NCBI GenBank assembly: GCA_026686845.1
Contig: JAIVEN010000003.1
Coordinates: forward strand, 4,900,501-4,964,500
Length of the DNA stretch: 64,000 nucleotides
Source of the DNA: Adenanthera pavonina
Taxonomy: Eukaryota; Streptophyta; Magnoliopsida; Fabales; Fabaceae
Direction: 5' to 3'
In this document: piece after piece, positions 59,520-64,000 of the stretch
Layout of the letters: each line of letters starts with the position of its first letter
Position numbering within the stretch: the stretch's first letter is position 1
The notes under the pieces: generated by a model
Database searches by the model: none
What the model was told of the DNA's origin: nothing
The model's input: only the letters and a program-made list of their open reading frames with translations
Position numbers and translations under genes: made by a program

Positions 59520-61102
59520 GTAATTTTACTTTTTTATCTTGACATACATTAATTTTATTGTTAAAAATTGATTTTGTTATAAGTTATCAATATAATTTTA
59601 CTTTCATTTACTTGGAGATTTTCAAAAGATTACTTTGGAATCAACTATTGACATATTATAGACTGTTGTTGTTGAGGTAAATTAATTTTTTCCTCTCTAT
59701 ATAATTTTATTATTGATTGATATATGTGGTTTATTATTTGATTTTTTTTTCCGTAGGTTGGACATTGGAGGATGGCAAAATCCTTTGGCACATTGTTACA
59801 ATGCTAGCAGAGTTAAGCTTTGTTGTTGGAGAAAAGGACTTTGATTTATCTTTTTTTTTAATTTGGTGTATTGGACTAAATGTTAATTGTGGTGTGAAAT
59901 ATATTTTATTTGTTCTTTTTAGATTTGAATGCTAAGAGTTTTAGTAGATATATTTAAATGGTTGATTAAATGAATCTACAACTTCGTGATGTTCTTGTAA
60001 TAGTTTTTTCATTGGTTCAACATAGGTTTTTTTTGTTTGTCATTCCTTTTAATTTTCAGTCCGTTTATCTTCTAGAGTTAGTTGTTCATTCTAATCTCTA
60101 GAGGTTGGACAGATAAAACATAGGCGTTAAAGATTTGCAGCATCATTGATTGTCAAAAGCCCCCTTATGAAACCTTATTTATGTTTGTATTGTATTATCT
60201 TTTTTTTGGATCAATAGTATTGTATTAACAAATATTTGATTCATCCACTTTGTGTTAGGTTTGTGACGTTCATGAAAAGTGGATGAGAGAAGATTGGGTG
60301 TTTGATATTAGTTGTTATATTACATCAATTTAATTGGTGTATTAGTAAAAATAAACAAAAAAAATTGGATAATCGAGTGCGAAAAAGATGAAAATTTATT
60401 TGATTTCATTTTAAAGTCATAGATAATGCCACTGCCTTTATATGTGTATTAGTAAAATATTGTTTTCAACACGTCTTTCTTAGCTTGAAGGGTGGTCGAA
60501 TCATGAACGCAAGTTTTTATATCCAATTTTAGAAAAAATGAACCGGCTTCTTCAAATAACTGAATAATTTCTTTAGACACATGTCAATGACAATTTACTG
60601 GTCACCTAAAAAAAATTATAATATACAAGCATGGGTGTGAGTGTGACTGCTTAATATGCATATAATTGTCACATTTGGGCTGCTGCACTTTTCAACTATA
60701 ATAATAACGCATAACATCATCGGTGCTTAAGTTTTGAATGGATTCAAAACAAGTGAAGGCTAAAAGTTTCAACCTTGTGCATAAAAAAAATTAAGTTGGT
60801 AGAGTTATCTTTGGTCAGGTTTGATAATACTAAAATTTGATCCTAAGAAGTACCAGATAAAAATACATTATATAACATTTTTTAGAAAAAATAAAAATTA
60901 ATATCATCCAATTTGATATGACGGAGTTCCTAAAGAGCCATGGTTGTCAGGGTAAATATTGTTTCAAGACATTGGGCCTCCACTATTGGACCTGAATTTG
61001 TTGTTATCTCTAGTGCCATGGCTAAACCTAAATTTAAATAGGAAAGTTGTTATAAAAATACTCTTTCATCAGGATTCAAATCATTCTTTGTTTTTTTCCC
61101 CC
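59520..61102. other. AT-rich spacer between hAT remnant and Copia element
   Basis: I see no gene. The first part may still be hAT intron or 3' sequence, with TTTTTTTTCCGTAG-type acceptor-like sequence near 59745. No hAT 3' terminus, TIR or TSD could be recognised. Confidence 0.5.
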
Positions 61103-61273
61103 TGAAGAAAGGTAAAACTGTATATTTTATTACTCTGATAGAATTTACAAAATATATACACAATAGGAGAATCCTAAAATAATGTTAAATTTCTCCAAAT
61201 AATAACAGAAAATCTAATCTAATAATATCTACAAAATCATCTATTATATCTGCAAAATCATCTATATTTAACA
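61103..61273 (-). repeat. 3' LTR of the Copia element (about 171 bp)
   Basis: The plus strand runs TGAAGAAAGG...ATTTAACA, i.e. TGTTAAAT...CTTCA in element direction. It is AT-rich with AATAAAATATACA near its end. The 5' LTR is out of view, so the limits rest on TG/CA ends and the adjacent polypurine tract. Confidence 0.75.
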
Positions 61274-61290
61274 CCCCCCTCAAACTCAAG
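61274..61290 (-). promoter_or_regulatory. Polypurine tract of the Copia element
   Basis: The minus strand reads TTTGAGGGGGG next to the LTR start TGTTAAAT, as expected for plus-strand priming. Confidence 0.8.
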
Positions 61291-61910
61291 ATGGTTTGAT
61301 AGAAAGCAGCTTGAGTTTGCCTACTAAAAACTGGAAACGACCAGGATTAAAAGATTTAGTAAACAAATCAGCCGGCTGATGCTTCGTTCCAATGGAGACA
61401 AGTCTGATGTTGCCTTGAATAATATGTTACCGAGTGAAATGATAGTCGATCTCGATATGTTTGGTTCGCTCATGGAATACATCATTGTGAGCAATCTTAA
61501 TAGCTGCTTGACTATCACAATATATGTCAGTGAAAGATTTCTAAGCAACTCCCAAATCATCAAGCAGCCAACGGAGCCAAAGAACCTCAGCAGTAGTATC
61601 TGCTAATGCCCGATATTCTGATTTAGCACTGGATCGAGAAGCTAGAATCTGTTTCTTACTTCTTCAAGAGACAAGAGAGTCACCAAGAAAAATACAGAAC
61701 CAGTAGTAGATCGGCGATCAGCATGATCACCTCCCCAATCAGCATCGGAGTAGGCCCGTAAAGTAAGAGAGGACCTAGCAGAAAAGTGAAGGCTATGATA
61801 CAGAGTTCCTTTGACATATCAAAGAATCCGAAGAACAGCCGCATAATGAGTAGTTCGGGGCTCAGACATGAACTGACTAACAATATGAATCGCTTAAGCA
61901 ATAACTAGAC
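61280..61910 (-). pseudogene. Copia RNase H remnant
   Basis: Minus-strand frames broken by shifts encode the adjoining parts of a Copia RNase H: a DWGGDHADRRSTTG-like stretch, SWRSKKQ, and SEYRALADTTAEVLWLRWLL, followed by the adoHVADLFTK-like C-terminal tail. It would degrade the RNA strand during reverse transcription. No continuous frame is left. Confidence 0.8.
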
Positions 61911-62079
61911 GAGTAACCGTAAGATAAATGAGTCCCCCAACTAGCTGTTGGTAACGTGTGGGGTTTTCCAACAAAGTCCTATCAGTAGAAACAAAGTGAG
62001 CGTTAGGCTCAATGGGAGTATTCTTAACCTCCTCATCAGTAAGAAAGGACCGAGATATCAAATCAGAGGCATACTTGAC

Positions 62080-62718
62080 CTATGAGAGAAAGATACCACT
62101 CTCCCCATGATATACCTCGAGACCAAGAAAGTAATTCAGCCTTCCAAGATCCTTCATCTCAAATTGATGCCCTAAGTAAGTTTTAAGCTCCTGAATGCCT
62201 GTCAGATCATTACCTGTGATAATCATGTCATTAACATACAAGAGGAGCAGGACAATGCCTCGATCACTAGTTCGAACAAACAGAGTAGAATCATGAGGAC
62301 TACAAGTGAAGCCAAGATAACTCATGGTAGTACTAAACTTAGCAAACCAAGCTCGAGGGGCCTATTTAAGCCCATAGAGTGCTTGACAAAGACGACAAAC
62401 TTTATCTTTCGAATGTGAATACCCGGGAGGAGGCTTCATATAAACTTTTTCCTCCAAATCACCATTCAAGAAGGCATTCTTGACATCCATCTGATAAAGA
62501 ATCCAATGCTTAACAGCAGCAATAGCGAGGAGGCTGCGAACAGAAGTAATTCGAGCAACGGGAGCAAAGGTCCTTTCATAATCAATATCGTACTCCTGAG
62601 TGAACCCTTGGGCCACCAAACGAGCCTTCCGCTGCTTAAGAGAACCATCTGAGTGAGTCTTTATTCTTATAAACCCATCTGCACCTAACCAGAGTCTTAC
62701 CAAGAGGAAGATCGACAA
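62080..62718 (-). pseudogene. Copia reverse transcriptase with YVND active site
   Basis: 62718-62362 encodes RKARLVAQGFTQEYDIDYERT, TFAPVARITSVR, YQMDVKNAFLNGDL (first catalytic Asp) and MKPPPGY. 62325-62080 continues with the box YVNDMIITG, then LGHQFEMKDLGRLNYFLGLEV. The usual YVDD has become YVND by one transition, replacing a metal-binding Asp with Asn. A stop or shift lies between the two parts near 62340 (GLK/MSY). The enzyme could not work even if translated. Confidence 0.92.
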
Positions 62719-63430
62719 GATCCCAAGTGTGCATTTTCTCTAGAGCCTGCAGTTCTTCTTCCATGGCTTGTTGCCAGAGAGGATCACGGGAGGCTTCTTT
62801 ATAGGATTGGGGTTCCTGAAACTGAAGGATGGTGGAAAAGCAATGGTAATCATTAAGGTAGGAAGGAAGATGTCTTACACGAGTGGGTCGAGTACTGTCG
62901 GACGACATGAGCTCCGTAGACGTAACTTGTACTACAGAATCAGAGACAATAGGCTCATCTGGAACGGGCACTGCGTCAGGTATGTGAATAAGCTCAGTTA
63001 GAGAGTCAGTACTTGTGTCATTAGGAAAAAGATCAACAGAAGTATCTGTAAGGATAGAAGGTGAGGGAAGAGAAAAGGAGAAAAGGTCAGTCAAAGATGA
63101 GAACTGTATATGTTCCTAGAAAACAACATGACGAGAAACTCGAATGCAGTGAGAGATGGGGTCCCAATAACGATAACCCTTATGTTCAGAATCATAACCA
63201 AGAAAGCAACAGAAACGAGCACAAGCTTGCATTTTGGTGGTCTCATGAGATGGAAGAAGAACAAAACAAACACAAGCAAAAACTTTTAGAAGACTGTAGT
63301 CAGGAGGTGTGCCATAAAGTCATTCAAAAGGAAAGATGTTACCAAAAACTTGGCTAGGGACTCTATTAATGCAGTAAATAGTAGTCAAAGTAGCTTCACC
63401 CCAAAAACGTTCTGGGCAAGAAGAAGAAAT
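62636..63430 (-). pseudogene. Copia integrase C-terminus and pre-RT linker
   Basis: ERFWGEATLTTIYCINRVPS (about 63413-63355) follows the integrase core. A Ser/Thr/Asp-rich linker comes next, then EPQSYKEASRDPLWQQAMEEE and TWDLVDLPLGKT (62830-62700), the conserved entry to Copia RT. Frames are broken near 63110 and 62650. Confidence 0.85.
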
Positions 63431-63433
63431 AAG

Positions 63434-63991
63434 TAGGGCCTAGACAGAATCAAGGATATGACGGTGTTTACGTTCAGCCCAACCATTTTGCTGAGAGGTG
63501 TAAGGACAAGAGTACTGAGAGATGGTGCCTTGAGCAGCAAGAAATGTAAGTAATTTAGAATCACGGTATTCCAAGGCATTATCACGATGAAAAACTTTGA
63601 TAACTTTAGAGAACTGAGTGTGAATCATAGTAGCAAATTTAATATAAATATCAAGCAACTCAGATCGGTTTTGCATCAGATATATCCAAGTAAAACAGGA
63701 ATAGTCATCAACAAAAATCACAAAATAACGAGATCCTCCCATAGAGGGAGTAGGTGTGGGCCCCCAAATATCGGAATGAATCAAATCAAAAATTGAATCA
63801 GCAATAGAGTCATTTTTATTAAACGATAAAGCAGGCTGTTTGGCAATTTGACATGAAATACAATGAAAAGACTCATCATCGACACAACCTAAGAGACCAC
63901 TAGAAAGTAAAGGGCGAAGTTTATTCAAGGAAGGATGAGCAAGACGGCGATGCCATAAATCAAGAGACAATGATGTGGTAGCAGCACACAA
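63434..63991 (-). pseudogene. Copia integrase core
   Basis: An HHCC zinc region (HRRLAHPSLNKL ... CISCQIAKQ) is followed by the catalytic domain: DLIHSDIWGP (Asp), VFHRDNALEY (Asp) and QQNGWAERKHRHI (Glu). The frame ends at an in-frame TAG (about 63440) after ILDSV, with homologous sequence continuing past it. The upstream end is near the window edge. Integrase would insert the DNA copy. Confidence 0.92.
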
Positions 63992-64000
63992 TCTAGGAGA

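Larger units (their letters stand above)
61103..64000 (-). mobile_element. 3' part of a decayed Ty1/Copia retrotransposon
   Basis: Read on the minus strand, it enters at 64000 in the integrase domain and continues through RT and RNase H to a polypurine tract and a short LTR ending at 61103. The order integrase, RT, RNase H is diagnostic of Ty1/Copia. gag, protease and the 5' LTR would lie beyond the window. Stops, shifts and a catalytic-site change make it inactive. Confidence 0.93.

Noticed and set aside
60750..60830. tRNA-like GTTGGTAGAG sequence near 60795
   Set aside because: Only an A-box-like fragment is present; no B box or cloverleaf could be built.
1..64000. CRISPR array, bacterial operon or phage signals
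   Set aside because: No regularly spaced short repeats with unique spacers, and the content is plainly plant nuclear. The regular repeats seen are LTR, MITE or CACTA subterminal sequences.

Overview
This is nuclear DNA of a flowering plant, almost certainly a eudicot. The evidence is an AT-rich background with GC-richer exons, spliced genes with GT/AG introns, and a transposon load of plant type (CACTA, hAT, L1-like LINEs, Copia, chromodomain Ty3/Gypsy, Ogre-like and Athila-like LTRs). I cannot name the species. Only two intact host genes are visible in 64 kb. One is a four-exon K+-dependent-type L-asparaginase/isoaspartyl peptidase (10752-12399, +). The other is an intronless R2R3-MYB transcription factor of the MYB44/70/73/77 group (53153-54109, +), with ABA-type promoter motifs just upstream.

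Layout: 1-10.6 kb is AT-rich spacer holding a complete non-autonomous CACTA element (2087-4496, TSD TCA). 10.7-12.6 kb is the asparaginase gene. 12.6-25.8 kb is spacer rich in about 265-bp Stowaway-like MITEs, plus a 5'-truncated L1-like LINE with an RNase H domain (about 17257-20240, -). 25822-31481 is a complete but mutated chromodomain Ty3/Gypsy element on the minus strand, with 495-bp LTRs, a tRNA-iMet primer-binding site, a polypurine tract, gag and pol. 31.5-35.2 kb is spacer with MITEs.

35.2-49.3 kb is a nest. A near full-length L1-like LINE on the plus strand is interrupted twice. The first break is an Athila-like solo LTR (38921-45506), which is itself interrupted by an Ogre/Tat-like solo LTR of about 5 kb (39949-44932). 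The second break is a Copia-like solo LTR (47237-48889). Each insertion has a perfect 5-bp target-site duplication (GTAAT, TATAT, CTTAG). 49.3-53.1 kb is spacer and MYB promoter, followed by the MYB gene. 54.7-59.5 kb is a decayed hAT transposon split by a second copy of the Athila-like solo LTR (57306-58812, TSD AGTGA). 61103-64000 is the 3' part of a decayed Ty1/Copia element on the minus strand that runs off the window.

The two host genes are not functionally linked as far as the sequence shows. The asparaginase works in nitrogen remobilisation, and the MYB factor probably in ABA/stress signalling. The rest records transposon insertion and removal: four solo LTRs against one element with both LTRs, implying frequent LTR-LTR recombination. 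I found no CRISPR array, no confident tRNA or rRNA gene and no obviously novel multi-gene system. The points most worth following are the nested stack, a G-run -1 shift site between gag and pol, twin perfect hairpins and a four-copy internal repeat in the Ogre-like LTR, and the ABRE/CE3-like pair upstream of the MYB gene. All coordinates and counts were read by eye.
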